Shown: positions 42,723-55,273 of the stretch, piece by piece
Position numbering within the stretch: position 1 is the first letter of the stretch
Layout: every line of letters begins with the position of its first letter
From: Siphonodentalium dalli
Lineage: Eukaryota > Mollusca > Scaphopoda > Gadilida > Siphonodentaliidae
DNA length: 64,000 bases
Reading direction: 5' to 3'
Assembly (NCBI GenBank): GCA_032622095.1
Contig: CP136062.1
Coordinates: forward strand, 2,292,001 to 2,356,000
Position numbers and translations under genes: made by a program
Notes under the pieces: generated by a model
Told to the model about the DNA's origin: nothing
Databases searched by the model: none
Seen by the model: only the letters and a program-made list of their open reading frames with translations

Positions 42723-43435
42723 CTGTATGCATGCCCTCCAGCCACGTCAATGATGAAATATAATAGGCGAGTATCTAACATATAATGATGTTAAAGGGAG
42801 AAGCACAGTTTGAATGTCAAATATTGGTCAAAATTTGTATTATACTTCCTCCATAAATTTGCCGTACAACCAGCATCCTCATATGGAAATTAATTGAAAT
42901 AAGCTATAAATATATATAATAATTATTTGAAATAAACTCTAAATAATACTAAATTTGTAGCGTTTAAATAAATTGAATTAGTTTGAATGCCATAACCAAA
43001 ATGTTGGACTTGAACCCATTCCATACATTTATAATTAAAATGCAGATATATGAATAAAATGGAATTTTACTGGCGACTGCCTAACGACCTGGCCATATGG
43101 AATTTATTCCGAATGTGCTTTTTAATGATGCATAGTACTGAAATTGACTCATCGTAATGAAGCATAATACTCAAATTGACACAATTTAACATTCAAATGA
43201 GGTGTTCCCTTTAACTCTGGTATATCTCTAACGCCCAGGTAGAAATAAAATACTCTCTATGTATTCAGAATATAAATAACAAACATTAAGATATTAAAAC
43301 AATATTCAGGTCAGGAACATCCTAGATTTAACTATTATAGCTATTTTCAACTATTATAGTTGAATTTGACTAAACCAAATCCACATTTTCTCTGTTTTTT
43401 CCAAAACTATATGATGGCACATCTTCATGCACAGC
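42723..43435. other. Intergenic AT-rich sequence
   Basis: No recognisable feature. Confidence 0.45.
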
Positions 43436-43647
43436 TACAGTAATGCCCTAAATAATTGACTCCTTAACCACAGCAGAATTATGGGTAACTTTTCAGGATT
43501 TAGTTGGAAATATGGCTTGTTGCCATTCATCGGAAAGCTCTGTGAGAGATTTCTGATGAATGGCAACAAGCCATATTTCCGACTAAATCCTGAAAAAGTT
43601 ACCCATAATTCTGCTGTGGTTAAGGAGTCGATTAGGACATTACTGTA
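43436..43647. mobile_element. Family C fold-back MITE
   Basis: TACAGTAATGCCC..GGACATTACTGTA palindrome of 212 bp. A few bases are lost near the right end (GATTAGGACAT). Confidence 0.85.
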
Positions 43648-43737
43648 CATTGAAATGTGCACAATAGCCAACAAATTTTCACAATTCACATAAAGTTTGT
43701 AATGCAACAACTTACGCAAGTTTGTTTTTGAATGGCA

Positions 43738-44002
43738 ATAACCCTTCCATGACTGGAGCTTCCTGAAATATTGTGAAAACCCTGTGCCAATACATTCTCT
43801 TACATATGCGGGTCTCCCTAGGGAAGCCTGCATATGTAAGAGAATATATTGGCCTAACAATATTTACCTTGACCTTGTAAGGCAGTGCATTCTCTTATAT
43901 ATGAGAGGCTCCATATGGAAGACTCGCATATATAAGAGAATTAATGCACTGGCACATTATCTTTAATGCTGCACCAGTGCACTCCAGTCATGAAAGTGTT
44001 AA
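43738..44002. mobile_element. Family B MITE
   Basis: ATAACCCTTCCATGACTGGAGC..CACTCCAGTCATGAAAGTGTTAA. Two hairpins are joined by CAATATTTACCTTGACCTTG. It lies only about 90 bp from a family C copy. Confidence 0.8.
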
Positions 44003-45530
44003 ATGGTTGCTACAGAGCTTCTTTCGTGGCAAATTTTGATTGCCCACAGATATTTTTACATTTACTTAATATAATAAACACGTTTACCAACAATCTTCCA
44101 TCTCATTTTGGGTTATGCCTCTTTCATCAAATGGATGTATTAGTAACAGTCATTTTTCAAATATAATAGTTGAAAATTCCTATAATAGTTGAATACAGGA
44201 TGTGCCAAACCTGATAGTTAAGATGGATCATTTTGAAACAGAAATACAAGAAAGTTCTCAATAAATTTTAAATAATTAATTCTATTACAAAGTTTATAAA
44301 AATTTATTCAAAATGTCATGATAAAATCAATCAAAGTATTTATGATTCTACAGATATATAGCACTGGGACCTGCCTTTTAAAAAATATTGAATGCTATCA
44401 TTCAATCGTTAATTAAATTAACGATAAGTTTAAATATTAAATTAGATTCCTTTTATCAGCATTTATTCCACTGACTATTATACATGTATGGCGGCGTCAG
44501 TTGAAAATGAAGGTGTTATTCTCAATCTTAAAGTCACACATAGTGTTTGAGCCTTTATTACACCGTTTTTAGCTGAGATTAATTTTTTTTTTAATGATCT
44601 GTCATTTAACATAGCATACTACCAGCTATAGCACAAGAAATCAGTAATTTTAAGTAGTGAAGTGTCCCCTTTATTTTCAGTGAGATCAGTCATAATCAGT
44701 GTTCATGCTGCCTGACGCCATTTGCCCGAAAAATTATATCTCAAAGTAGTTTTCTACACACAAAGAAACAATTTGAGGAGTGGGGAAGGTGTCAAATTAA
44801 AAACAGGATTAACTGTAGGAACTAAGATCTCACACAACGCGTGGTCATTTTCTCGATGTGTGCGGCTAGGATTTCAACAGTTCGACGGCATTGTCCATTA
44901 GTAAACAATAGGAGCACATTTTGTCTCAAATAAATGCGCGTTGTGTTTAATCAATGTAAGGGTATAATAGATAGAATTGGCTGTAAAAGTTCCCAATATA
45001 ATCTGTTAAATACAATATAATACCCCAAATTGTTTTAGTGTTACGTAACTAATAGTTTGGAATTTCTGAAAAATAAATGGCCCACAAAATTTTCAAATGC
45101 CCCAAGTTTTGGCTTTATGAATTTCTGGTCCAACACGAACACTGTTTACTATGCATGATATTTTGTTCGAATAGAGCATTAGATGATCAGTACTGACATG
45201 CTCAAAACACCTTACAGTTGCTATCAAAACATATGTAATTATCGTAAATATAGTATATAATCATCAGCCCGAACACTGTGTGCAGCTTTAAAAGGACAAA
45301 ACAAGATATGAAACAAAATTCAAGCAAAGTATGTGACTTAGTCACCTCTAGTTCATACTACCCACACATAAATGACATCCCACAAAAATGAAGTCCTTAT
45401 GAAATTTGGTAACCAAATTATATTCAAATATGTAAATCACACTTTCAGCACTCCAAAGCCTGTAGATCTTCCCTAATTCATTAATGTCTGGTCTATTGCA
45501 TTTTTTCTAGCTCGATTATGCATTTTATAT
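44003..45530. other. Intergenic AT-rich sequence
   Basis: No domain-bearing ORF or known repeat family was seen. Confidence 0.45.
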
Positions 45531-45539
45531 ACTGCAAAT

Positions 45540-45885
45540 TAGGGAGTATAGAAACTGAAAGGGAAAAAGTAACTAAAAAATGTTAATTTGAGACTATAAA
45601 TACTTCCCACAAGATGAGGCCTAAGCAGAATTAGGTCCCCAGAAGATAATTTGGTAATGCTAGCACAGTGGGCTAGCATCACTAAATTCACCCATTGGGA
45701 CCTCAGTTTAAGTTGCTCTATATCCCCAAATTGGCAGACAACACAATGCATAATCGAGGTGCCCAATGGGTGCACATCACCATCAGGGAACTCATATATG
45801 TGTGTAGTTCTCCGATAGCAGATAAGGTCATGCAGAATGAGGTCCCCAGAGGATGAATTTGGTGATGCTAGCCCACTGTGGAAAT
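45540..45885. mobile_element. Family A MITE, long form, degenerate
   Basis: GAATTAGGTCCCCAGAAG, GATGCTAGC..GGGCTAGCATCACTAAATTC and the CCCAATGGGTGCACATCACC module. Terminal sequences are not recognisable. Confidence 0.6.
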
Positions 45886-46119
45886 GAATAATTAAAATTT
45901 TACATGCTTTTGAAAGCCCATATTGAAATTTGAATATTCATAGATAAGTTGGTTACCTAAGTTGGTTACCAAAGTCCCTAAAGGCACAAACAAATCTAAG
46001 TTCAACTTATTCATAATTTCAAATAAAAAAGTCCATACATAGCAAGAGATACTATCTAGTTCAACTTTTACTCAACAGAAGACAAAAGTAGAATGAAAAG
46101 TGAATGTGTAGAAAATTAA

Positions 46120-46185
46120 TGTCAGTGTCCCTCCGGTATGTCGCGAGTCAGTGTTCCTATGGTATGTCGCGAGTCAGTGTCCCTT
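46120..46185. repeat. Short tandem repeat, about 28 bp
   Basis: GTATGTCGCGAGTCAGTGT-type units, two full and one partial. Confidence 0.7.
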
Positions 46186-46289
46186 CACAGACAGGGACCA
46201 GCCTAGAGGGCAACTTGGGAGACAAATACTAATGAATATCCAGACTTTTTTTCAGGAAGTTTCATTAAGATAAGTCCTCGACTATGAGT

Positions 46290-46412
46290 ACAGTGGGAAT
46301 GAGGTTCCCAGAGGGTGAATTTGGTGATGCTAGCCTGCCATGCGGAATAGCATCACTAAATTCACCCTCTGGGGACCTCATTCAGCAAATGACAAACTAA
46401 TTCAAGGCTTGA
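46290..46412. mobile_element. Family A MITE, short form, left end lost
   Basis: GAATGAGGTTCCCAGAGGG..CTCTGGGGACCTCATTC palindrome ending AATTCAAGGCTTG. The left terminus is truncated. Confidence 0.7.
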
Positions 46413-46419
46413 TCTGCGA

Positions 46420-47215
46420 TAAGATACTGGTATAATGATTCCGAGCCCTGAATGCATCTTGGGAGAGTAATTGGGCTATTAATAATCGTGTGGGCTGATA
46501 ATTATCGGACGGGATGTTAATTATCGGACGGGCTGTTAATTATCGCAGTTTACAAATTAAACTTCAAGAATTACACCATTCACATACATTGTGCAATTTT
46601 TTAGATACATAAATTTTTTCTCGCCAAACTCTTTTTCAATTCAAACGAAGTTCTCATCTTAAGTTTATACATATAACAAATATCCAGGTCTTACAGAAAA
46701 TGAACACAGCTCAAAATCAAGGCCTCTGAATATGAAATTAGTATTTTTTAAAGGGAGGTTGTAACTAAATCCAGCCAATTGAGGGGCCATCTCCTACTAT
46801 ACTCAACAGAAATTATCCAATAAAAGAATTAATATTAGCCAAGAATGAGAGTTAAATACACTCACATACACAAAGAACCAATTATAACAACCTGATAATT
46901 ATAACGAAAATGAGTAAAAGGCTTGAGCCATTTACTAAAATTTCACTATAATTTCCATGTAGTTTCATCGAGTACATTAATAGTGTATTTTGCACTCATC
47001 ACTGACTCAAATTTATTTGTTTGTTGGATATTTTCTGTTGAATAGAGTAGGATATGGTTTATACAATGGCTGGATTTAGGTACAGTCTCCATTTAAGCAA
47101 AATAAGTCAAAACATTCTTAAAAGGCTAAAACTGATTACACATACATCAATATCTCTAACAAGTTATAATTTCCTCAATGACATGATTTACATCCCCTTA
47201 AGCTGATGCAAAGCA
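46420..47215. other. Intergenic AT-rich sequence with a minor TTAATTATCGGACGGG triplication
   Basis: The triplication lies at 46485-46550. Otherwise nothing recognised. Confidence 0.5.
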
Positions 47216-47217
47216 AA

Positions 47218-47322
47218 CAGGCCTGCAAACAAGTGTGTCTGTCATTTGCAGAATGAGGTCCCCAGACGGAGAATTTAGTGACACTGGGAACCCGACAGAC
47301 ACACTATTTGTAGGCTAAAGCC
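47218..47322. mobile_element. Family A MITE, very short derivative
   Basis: GTGTGTCTGTCATTTGCAGAATG and GACAGACACACTATTTGTAGGC are joined almost directly; most of the interior is missing. Confidence 0.65.
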
Positions 47323-47645
47323 AAGCTTTTGTGCTACCAGTCAGAGGTACCTCTTTCAATTCGACAGAAATAATAACAACAATGTCAAAAAAGTCAAATG
47401 GGAGAGAACTCTTCTAGAAAGTAACACTAATCTCAACATCTCGGCCATTTCCGCATGGAAATAACCTCTCCCATAAATAGACACCATATCTGCCAGACTA
47501 CATGTATTTCAATCACATGATCGATCATGTGCATACTACTGGTCGACTCTTAATGCGAATAAACTCCAAGCTTGAATTGCAGTGATAAGGTCAAAGTATT
47601 CTTTCCAGTGAATTCTAGTGTAAATATGGAAATCTTCAATACATG

Positions 47646-47862
47646 TACAGTAATGCTCTAAGTAATTGACTCCTTAACCACAGCAGAATTATGGGTAACT
47701 TTTCAGGATTTGGTCGGAAATATGGCTTGTTGCCATTCATCGGAAAGCTCTCAGTAAGAGCTTTCCGATGAATGGCAACAAGCCATATTTCCAACTAAAT
47801 CCTGAAAAGTTACCCATAATTCTGCTGTGGTTAAGGAGTCGATTATTTATGGCATTACTGTA
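47646..47862. mobile_element. Family C fold-back MITE
   Basis: TACAGTAATGC..GGCATTACTGTA, a nearly perfect palindrome with centre GAAAGCTCTCAGTAAGAGC. Confidence 0.87.
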
Positions 47863-48150
47863 TAAGCTTTGACTTTTTCCAATGTTTACTGTCATGTTTT
47901 GATTAACACGCTTCGAAGATCTCGACTCCTTTCAACGTTTTTAACACTGTCACATTGTCTCGGTTGAAAATGAAGAGCAACCCCTAGCTATTGTCATACA
48001 TGATAAGAAAAAAGAAGATTTCAACACTATAGCTCATATCAAAAAAGTAACAACGGTAACATTGTAATATATTAAGCATGAATAATCAACTGTCAACACT
48101 GCTGCTAAGTTAATTATTTATATATAATTAGTAAAATTAATGAACAGGTA

Positions 48151-48391
48151 TTAAAGATACCCTGTCCAATTTAACACCCTTAAATCACTATTTCTTCTGA
48201 ATTAACACATTTAAATTAATATTTCTTCGGTTTCAGTGGTGAAAATTGTTTGCTTTGAGGAGAGGAACCCAACATTCAAAGATCAGAGCTATTGGATTTT
48301 TTGATTTTTGAAATTTCCACCTCAAATTATTGTCAGCCTAAAATAATTCCGCCCCGATTTAGGGGTGTTCAATCTGACAGGACATCTTTAA
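48151..48391. mobile_element. Family E element, internally rearranged
   Basis: TTAAAGATACCCTGTCC at the left and CTGACAGGACATCTTTAA at the right. The TATTTCTTCGGTTTCAG and GAGGAACCCAACATTCAAAG blocks are shared with the copies at 37154 and 60190. Confidence 0.65.
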
Positions 48392-48469
48392 TCATAAAAG
48401 TTTCCAGGCTGACAATTCCACTAAACCAAATTATATGGACATTTTTGCAGAAAAAAATCCATTATATCA

Positions 48470-48665
48470 TTAACCCTTTCATGACTTCCTCGCATATATA
48501 AGAGAATGCATTGGCCTAACAATATTTACCTTGATATATATTGTAAGCCAGTGCATTCCCTTATATATGCAAGGCTCCCTATGGGAGACTCGCATATATA
48601 AGAGAATGCACTGGCACAGGATCTTTAATGCTGCACCCACGGAGCTCACGTCATGAAAGGGTTAA
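48470..48665. mobile_element. Family B MITE, left hairpin arm deleted
   Basis: TTAACCCTTTCATGAC leads straight into TCGCATATATAAGAG, so one arm of the first hairpin is lost. The second hairpin is complete, ending CATGAAAGGGTTAA. Confidence 0.8.
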
Positions 48666-49135
48666 ATATTTAAAGTTTTTAAATCTACCTGATATGCTGG
48701 AAAGCCAACCAACCTATCATCACACATCTGAGTAACCATGGAAACCAATTAAAATGGCAGCAGTATCAATACTAACAGCACAATCTTTAACATTTCTATA
48801 CATTATATACATATACTCATCCGACCATCGCTAAGATAGATAACTCTATCAGTACGACAGATAACCCTAGCTTGCACTAATTAACTCATATGTAAACAAA
48901 TTATGCATCAATCATGAGAGGAGTGAGAGGGGGCGCCATTCTCAACAGGGGGCGCCACTGTCAACAGGTACTCAGGTAGCAACTACAAACATCTGTAATA
49001 ATTAATCTATTGGAAATGATGGCTGAAGTTTATTTAGCATAACACTCCTAAATATACATAAATGAACTGAATAAAATTTGATAAAACAAGGCATAAAGAC
49101 AAGATTAAAGATCAGGGGACCATAACTGGATCAAA
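48666..49135. other. Intergenic AT-rich sequence
   Basis: Contains a short GGGGGCGCCA duplication at about 48930-48960. Nothing else recognised. Confidence 0.45.
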
Positions 49136-49500
49136 CCTGAGAATAAGGTGCCTGTCCTTTGCAGAATGAGGTCCCCAGAGGGTGAATTTAGTGAAGCTAT
49201 CACACAAAGCAGGTTAACATCACTAAATTCACCCTCTGGGGACCTCATTCTGCTTAAGTCTCATCTTCTCTGCAAAGTTTCTTTATTATTGGCAGACAAC
49301 ACATTGCATAATCGAGGTTCCCAATGGGAGTACATCACAATATTCACCATTTGGGAACTTCAATTTGAGTCTATGTCTCCCATAGCAGATGAGGCCATGC
49401 AGATTGAGGTCCCCAGAGGGTGAATTTGGTGATGCTAGCCTGCTATGTGCGATAGCATAACTAAATTCACCCTCTGGGGACCTCATTCTGCGAATGACAG
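49136..49500. mobile_element. Family A MITE, long form
   Basis: CCTGAGAATAAGGTGCCTGTC, two GAGGTCCCCAGAGGGTGAATTT palindromes and the TTCCCAATGGGAGTACATC..ACCATTTGGGAACTTCA module. The right end is eroded. Confidence 0.75.
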
Positions 49501-50021
49501 CAGAGACCATGACCCAACTGTAAGATATACATAAAAGCATCGTAGAGCAGCAAATGTATAACAAAAATCAAGAAATTTACCTTGAAAATGTCTTGTTTCC
49601 TGATTCACTGTAAACATGCACTTGGACTAAATTTTCAAATAATTATCAAATTTGCTCTTTTTTCACTAAAAGTGATTACCCATTCAGAACATAATAGTTA
49701 TGGTAAGGTAAGTGAATACAAAACAATATATTTGTTTCTAAAAAAAACACATATTGTGCATCAAATTATTTCAAGTTGCCTATTCTCATGGTAAATATGT
49801 CGATCTAGTCAGGTCAAGTGAGGTCCGCTGATCCTTAAAATTCCCCAGAAATGTATATCTGCTTTGTGTTCTTCAATTTAGACTACAAACATGAAGTAGT
49901 TATACATTTCTGTGTGATATATTTTTTTGTTTTTATAAAATCACTACATTTTTCTGCAGTGGGTACATTTAGAATGGATTGATTCTATACATTGCTGCTA
50001 TGTGCAATAATATCTCCAGTA

Positions 50022-50411
50022 TTAACCCTTTACCCAACAAACCGGCCAAATAAAGCTTCAACAGCCTAAAATATCTTCGGTCTGTCTCAATAGAACCATA
50101 CAAATATGGATATCATTGGAACCGGCTCCTTGACCACATTGTGATGGTTACAGTTATGCCCTGTGCCAATGCATTCTCTTATATATGCGAGTCGACCATA
50201 GGTCGCCTCGCATATATAAGAGAATGCATTGGCCTAAAAAAAATCTTTTTTTAACACTTTTTACCATTTTTTCTTACATTCTTTAACAATTTTATAATTT
50301 TTAATGTGTTAAGCCAATGCATTCTCTTATATATGCGAGGCGACCTATGGTCGACTCGCATATATAAGAGAATGCATTGGCACAGGGCCGTTCTGTTGGG
50401 TAAAGGGTTAA
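50022..50411. mobile_element. Family B2 MITE, complete, TTAA at both ends
   Basis: TTAACCCTTTACCCAACAAACC and GTTGGGTAAAGGGTTAA. Two perfect hairpins sit around an AAAAATCTTTTTTTAACAC spacer. Nearly identical to the copy at 61390-61789. Confidence 0.9.
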
Positions 50412-50499
50412 AGGGATGAAGTAAGATATGAAATTAAGATTACGATAGAGGAAGACAGTCTAAAGGTTATTACAGATATAAATATAAGCACTGCATGGG

Positions 50500-50715
50500 T
50501 ACAGTAATGCCCTCAGTAATCAACTCCTTAACCACAGCAGAGTTATGGGTAATTTTTCAGGATTTAGTTGGAAATATGGCTTGTTGCCATTCATCGGAAT
50601 GCTCTCACTGTGAGCTTTCCAATGAATGGCAACAAGCCATATTTCCGACTAAATCCTGAAAAGTTACCATAATTTTGCTGTGGTTAAGGAGTCGATTACT
50701 TAAAGCATTACTGTA
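50500..50715. mobile_element. Family C fold-back MITE
   Basis: TACAGTAATGCCC..AGCATTACTGTA palindrome of 216 bp, less than 100 bp from the B2 element. Confidence 0.86.
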
Positions 50716-51185
50716 GGTCATTAGAGATATAAATACAAGCAATGCCTGGGTTGGGTAATTAGCTTTTAACCCTTTCTATACAAAATGGATTCTCCCACTC
50801 AGTTATAGAAGTATACATTGGAATGATCTATTATTCATCTTGAGCGGTTTTCAAGAAAAATAAGCAGACGACAGATATAATAAGTACAGAATGAGCCCTA
50901 TTAATGGAGGGAAATGTTGAGATAACAAGTTTAACAAATGACCTAAGGTCGTTTTTAAAATTATTATCCAAACATTTCCTAAGCGATAAGTACTCATCAA
51001 TGAGTTTTAATTATAGAAAGGGTTAAACAGCTGTCTTGCATGCCTGGACTTGAAAATCAAGTTTGCCTTGTACAACTTGTTCAAATAATTGCTATGCATA
51101 TCAACAACATAAGACACTTCATTTGATGAACACGTATCTTACAACACCAAACAAATACTCTTATACCAAGCTAAACAAAATAACC
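50716..51185. other. Intergenic AT-rich sequence
   Basis: CATTAATGGAGGG and CCTTTCTATA/TATAGAAAGGGTTAA stretches (50770 and 51012) suggest a further degenerate TTAA element of about 260 bp (roughly 50767-51025). Confidence 0.4.
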
Positions 51186-51436
51186 TTAACCCTTCTATGA
51201 CTGAAGCTTCCTGAAATTTAGCAAAAAACCATGTGCCAATGCATTCTCTTATATATGCAAATCTCCCATAGGGAGCCTCGCAATTATAAGAGAATACATT
51301 GGCCTAACAATATTTACCTTGACCTTGTAAGCCAGTGCATTCTCTTATATATGCATTGGCTCGCATATATAAAAGAATGCACTGGCACAGGAGCTTCAAT
51401 GCTGCACAAGCTCAGCTACTGTTATGAAAGGGTTAA
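51186..51436. mobile_element. Family B MITE, second hairpin eroded
   Basis: TTAACCCTTCTATGACTGAAGC..GCTACTGTTATGAAAGGGTTAA. The second hairpin has a shortened arm (ATATATGCATTGGCTCGCATAT). Confidence 0.78.
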
Positions 51437-51535
51437 CAGACAGAGAAATACAAAAAAATCCAGATATAGGAGCCAAATTCAGCAGAAACAATAGTGGACT
51501 TGAGAGCATAATTATTGCTGAAATACAGAGAGATA

Positions 51536-51943
51536 TACAGTAATGTATTAATAATCGACTCCTTAACCACAGCAGAATTATGGTAATTTTTCAGGATTTA
51601 GTCCGAAATATGGCTTGTTGCCATTCATCGGAGAGCTCTCAAAATGGCAACAAGCCATATTTCCGACTAAATCCTGAAAAATTACCCATAATTCTGCTGT
51701 GGTTAAAGACATATTATGGACTTGTTCGGTGCGAGAAACTGATAAGTTAGTACTCCGGCGCTATGCCAAGTGTGGGAATGAAGCATTCTACTAGCATTAC
51801 CGAAAATTTCAAAGAAATAAACCATAACGCTCCATAGATATACGCTTAATTGTAAATATTTACATCTCGATTCAGACTAAATCCTGAAAAATTACCATAA
51901 TTCTGCTGTGATTAAGGAGTCGATTATTTAGGGCATTACTGTA
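51536..51943. mobile_element. Family C fold-back MITE with an inserted family F fragment
   Basis: Palindromic arms run to 51704. A family F piece (AAGACATATTATGGACTTG..AATATTTACATCTCGATTC) occupies 51705-51878. Then a second copy of the right arm (GACTAAATCCTGAAAAATTACC..GGGCATTACTGTA) closes the element. The arm duplication suggests rearrangement or recombination between copies. Confidence 0.75.
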
Positions 51944-52700
51944 TAAATGTCGGAAAGAGCAAATTGTTACCCTAATAAATTTCAACTTGTACGCTGCTCA
52001 CCCTATGAACAACAATCAACACCCATTCTTATAACTTCTGGATGACACCAAGGACCAATCATCGATCAGTTCTCTATGTATGTTGGAACACTTTTGAGGA
52101 TATTGGTATTATTACCACCAATTATTAGAACATAAACAGAGCAATTATTAATGTTATATAAATCATATATTCTTTAGTTAAAATTATAGCTCATATATAT
52201 ATCGCAAAGAGTCTTCGAGCCATTCAATTCCCTCACTGCCGGGTGTATAAACATTTATAAATAATGCTGTACATACTGACACATGACCTAGAAGGTACCT
52301 GAGATTACAGAGTATTAAGAACTGACAGAAAACTGCAATATACAGAGGTTTCACAATCAGAAACATGGCCAGAGGGTTCCCGTTGAAATTTACAACTGCA
52401 CCCCCCCTGATCCATGCCATACTCCTGGGTTCACCCCCGTGTGTGGAAAGTTCCAACTGGTTACTCAAGCTATTCAACTGTTGGAAATTTCCAACCTTAT
52501 ACCCACAAAAGGCTGGACATTTGTAAAAAACAAACTCCCCACTGATTACTGGTTGGAAAATCAAACAATTAGAACCATTTGTGTCAGACATGAACTTTTC
52601 AACTGTTTGGACCAAAGTGTTTTTTAGGAGGTGGGAGGTGGTTAGACACTCCCCTAAATCCCATTTGCCAGGGGTTAGAATTTATTTATAAATGTCACAA
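51944..52700. other. Intergenic sequence; ORF at 52184-52615 (minus) not supported
   Basis: The longest ORF here (143 codons, minus) has no domain I recognise. No splice or promoter context supports a gene. Confidence 0.4.
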
Positions 52701-52711
52701 TGCCAATCCAA

Positions 52712-52877
52712 TCAACCCTTCCATGACTGGTGCTTCATGAAATTTAGAAAAAACCCTGTGCCAATGCATTCCCTTACATATCGAGTCTCCCATAGGGAGA
52801 CTCGCATATATAAGAGAATACATTGGCCTAACAATATTTAATGCTGCATGAGCACTGCTCCTGTCATGAACTGGTTA
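52712..52877. mobile_element. Family B MITE, single-hairpin derivative
   Basis: TCAACCCTTCCATGACTGG..CTGTCATGAACTGGTTAA with one hairpin only; the second half is deleted after CCTAACAATATTTA. Confidence 0.75.
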
Positions 52878-53115
52878 AACATAAGGCTGAATTTATTAAT
52901 GGTTCAGAAAATTAGTCAGTGGAGAAATACCAACCTTAACAATATCAACGCTATTAAAAATTTGCATAGAGCGACTCCACTTGGATGCAAAATGAGGTAT
53001 TGATAACAGGATAAAGGAAAGCAGTGAAGTCGGGTTTGCCAAATTGTGTTAAATTTATTGCCGGAGGCGCTGACAGCAAGCAAGGGAAAGGGGGACAACT
53101 TGCAAAAATAGTATG

Positions 53116-53540
53116 TTTATCAAGCCTGAGTTTTGTGTGCCTGTCATTAGCAGAATGAGGTCCCCAGAGGGTGAATTTAGTGATGCTATCCCATACAGCA
53201 GGCTAGCATCACTAAATTCACCCTCTTGGGACCTCATTCTGCATGGCCACATCTGCTACTGAAGTTCCCAAATGGTGAATATTGTGATGTAAACCCATTG
53301 GGAACCTTGATTATGCAATGTGTCATCTGCCAATTTGGGGATATAGAGAAACTAAACTAAAAAAGAAATAGAGTCTAAGTTTCTATAGAAATTTGATAAT
53401 AAAGAAACTTTCCAAAGATGATGCCAAAGCAGAATGAGCTCCCCAGAGGGTGAATTGATGATGCCAGCCCACCATGTGGGAGTGTCACTAAATTCACCCT
53501 CTGGGGACCTCATAAATATATGCAAATGGCAGGCACCAGA
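53116..53540. mobile_element. Family A MITE, long form
   Basis: CAAGCCTGAGTTTTGTGTGCC start; two GAGGTCCCCAGAGGGTGAATT palindromes around the CCCAAATGGTGAATATTGTG module. Confidence 0.75.
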
Positions 53541-53719
53541 CCTGTTGGGTTTTGAATATGGCCATCCGGGGGATTTTTGCGGGAGGGACCACCTCCAATT
53601 TGCGACCGCATTTCCTGTTCACTGACTGGTTTATTCTATATATCACCTTCAATGGGCGATCACATGTTAAACGCGACCACCTAATTTTCGGTTCAAAACA
53701 CAAATTTCACCTGTGTTGA

Positions 53720-54070
53720 GAGACCACCACCATTTATTAAAGAGTAAGAAGCAGACACTTAATTTAAACTAAGTTAAAATACTCAGAATTCTACCGGATA
53801 CGACCACATTTATGCGAAACCAAAGGTAAAAAATCGCAATAAACTATAAAATGGACTCAACTTACGGTTTAACCCCCAAAAGAAATGAACATATTCCGCC
53901 ATTTATTAACAAATTTTAAGAAGCAGAAACTTCATTTAAAATAAGTAAAAAGGAACAAAAGTTACACAGGTTACAATCGGACATGCGTGAAAGTACAAAA
54001 TGGACCCATCTTAGTTTTACCCGCAAACGAAATTGACACATTCCGTTCGCATGCATTGTGACCCAGGGGT
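53720..54070. repeat. Two-copy direct repeat, about 167-bp period
   Basis: CCATTTATTAA..TAAGAAGCAGA(C/A)ACTT and AAAATGGACTCAACTTA..ACATATTCCG recur with about 75-80 percent similarity by eye. Confidence 0.6.
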
Positions 54071-54412
54071 TATTTAACAGTCATGTGATTCTGGAGGCCA
54101 TAAACAAATAGGTCTATTGAAATAAAGTAGATGCATGATTTGATGTTTGCTTTGACAAATGCATGAATTGTCTCAGAACAATTGAGGGATGCCCAACTGT
54201 GAAAAAGGGATTAGTGGCCAATGCGTGTACTCATTTTATCTGTTGACATGCGTGGCCCTACTAATTAGCCTCATTGTCACTTGCGGGAGAATGGGTGGTT
54301 ATCCGTATTTTAGATGTTATCGTTATGGCAATCCGGGAGTCTTCACGGACAACCCGTGAAACTTAACAGCTCTGACAGGCACCTTATTCTCAGACTTGAT
54401 GTTAGTGAGAGG

Positions 54413-55001
54413 TACAGTAATGCCCTAAATAATAGACTCCTTAAAGTGATGTGAAACACTCCGGTAGGGTGATCAAATAGAACCGGAAAAAAAATATTGT
54501 TTAAAGTAGTTATTTTTACGCATATTAATCCAAATTTACAGTACCCACATGTCATTCTTATTTATTAATTAAATGCAATGACTCTCGTTGGCGAAATAAT
54601 TTGCGTTAGTTTATCGCCGATCGCAGCATCCCGAATCGAGATGTAAATATTTACAATTAAGCGTAGTTCAGGCAATGATATCTATGGAGCGTTATGGTTT
54701 ATTTCTTTGAAATTTTCGGTAATGCTAGTAGAATGCTTCATTCCCACACTTGGCATAGCGCCGGAGTACTAACTTATCAGTTTCTCGCACCGAACAAGTC
54801 CATAATATGTCTTTAACCACAGCAGAATTATGGGTAATTTTTCAGGATTTAGTCGGAAATATGGCTTGTTGCCATTCATCGGAGAGCTCTCACTGAGAGC
54901 TTTCCGATGAATGGCAACAAGCCATATTTCCGACTAAATCCTGAAAAGTTACCCATTATTCTGCTGTGGTTAAGGAGTCGATTATTTAGGGCATTACTGT
55001 A
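54413..55001. mobile_element. Family C fold-back MITE split by a family F element
   Basis: TACAGTAATGCCC at 54413 and GGGCATTACTGTA ending 55001. The left arm is interrupted at its own TTAA (CTCCTTAA) by 54441-54816. The arms otherwise pair perfectly. Confidence 0.88.
54441..54816. mobile_element. Family F element in a family C MITE, TTAA duplicated
   Basis: TTAAAGTGATGTGAAACACTCC at the left and AAGTCCATAATATGTCTTTAA at the right. The uninterrupted family C consensus reads CTCCTTAACCAC, so TTAA is the target duplicated on insertion. Inverse orientation to the copy at 9385-9780. Confidence 0.87.
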
Positions 55002-55055
55002 AATCATAAGTTATAACATTTTTTTGGAGCACTTTCTAGCTAATAAAATGGGAGA

Positions 55056-55150
55056 TACCCCCATAGCCGAGGAGGTTGGGTCATGGATAAGATCATCGAG
55101 GTCTGGGCTAGACGAGGTTGGCATTGGGTTTTAACTTCGACATGGGCGAA
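55056..55150 (+). repeat. tRNA-related SINE head, first copy
   Basis: CCCATAGCCGAGGAGGTTGGG (box A-like) and GGTTTTAACTTCGACATGGGC, a decayed box B. Its tail GAAAAATCCACTGAACCAAAA parallels the second copy at 55274. Confidence 0.55.
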
Positions 55151-55273
55151 AAATCCACTGAACCAAAATTGGTTAATGGTAGATCCATTCTGTGTCAATA
55201 TTAGAAGCCATGTTCAGACTGATACTGTATATACACTTCCCAACTCCCGGTGAAAGGGCTTCCTTTTTTCGGA

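Noticed and set aside
43435-43860. 141-codon minus ORF
   Set aside because: It lies across a family C palindrome and a family B MITE. The palindromes are kept by pairing, not coding.
52184-52615. 143-codon minus-strand ORF as a gene
   Set aside because: No recognisable domain, no splice or promoter context, and it overlaps an equally plausible opposite-strand ORF. Expected by chance in 64 kb.
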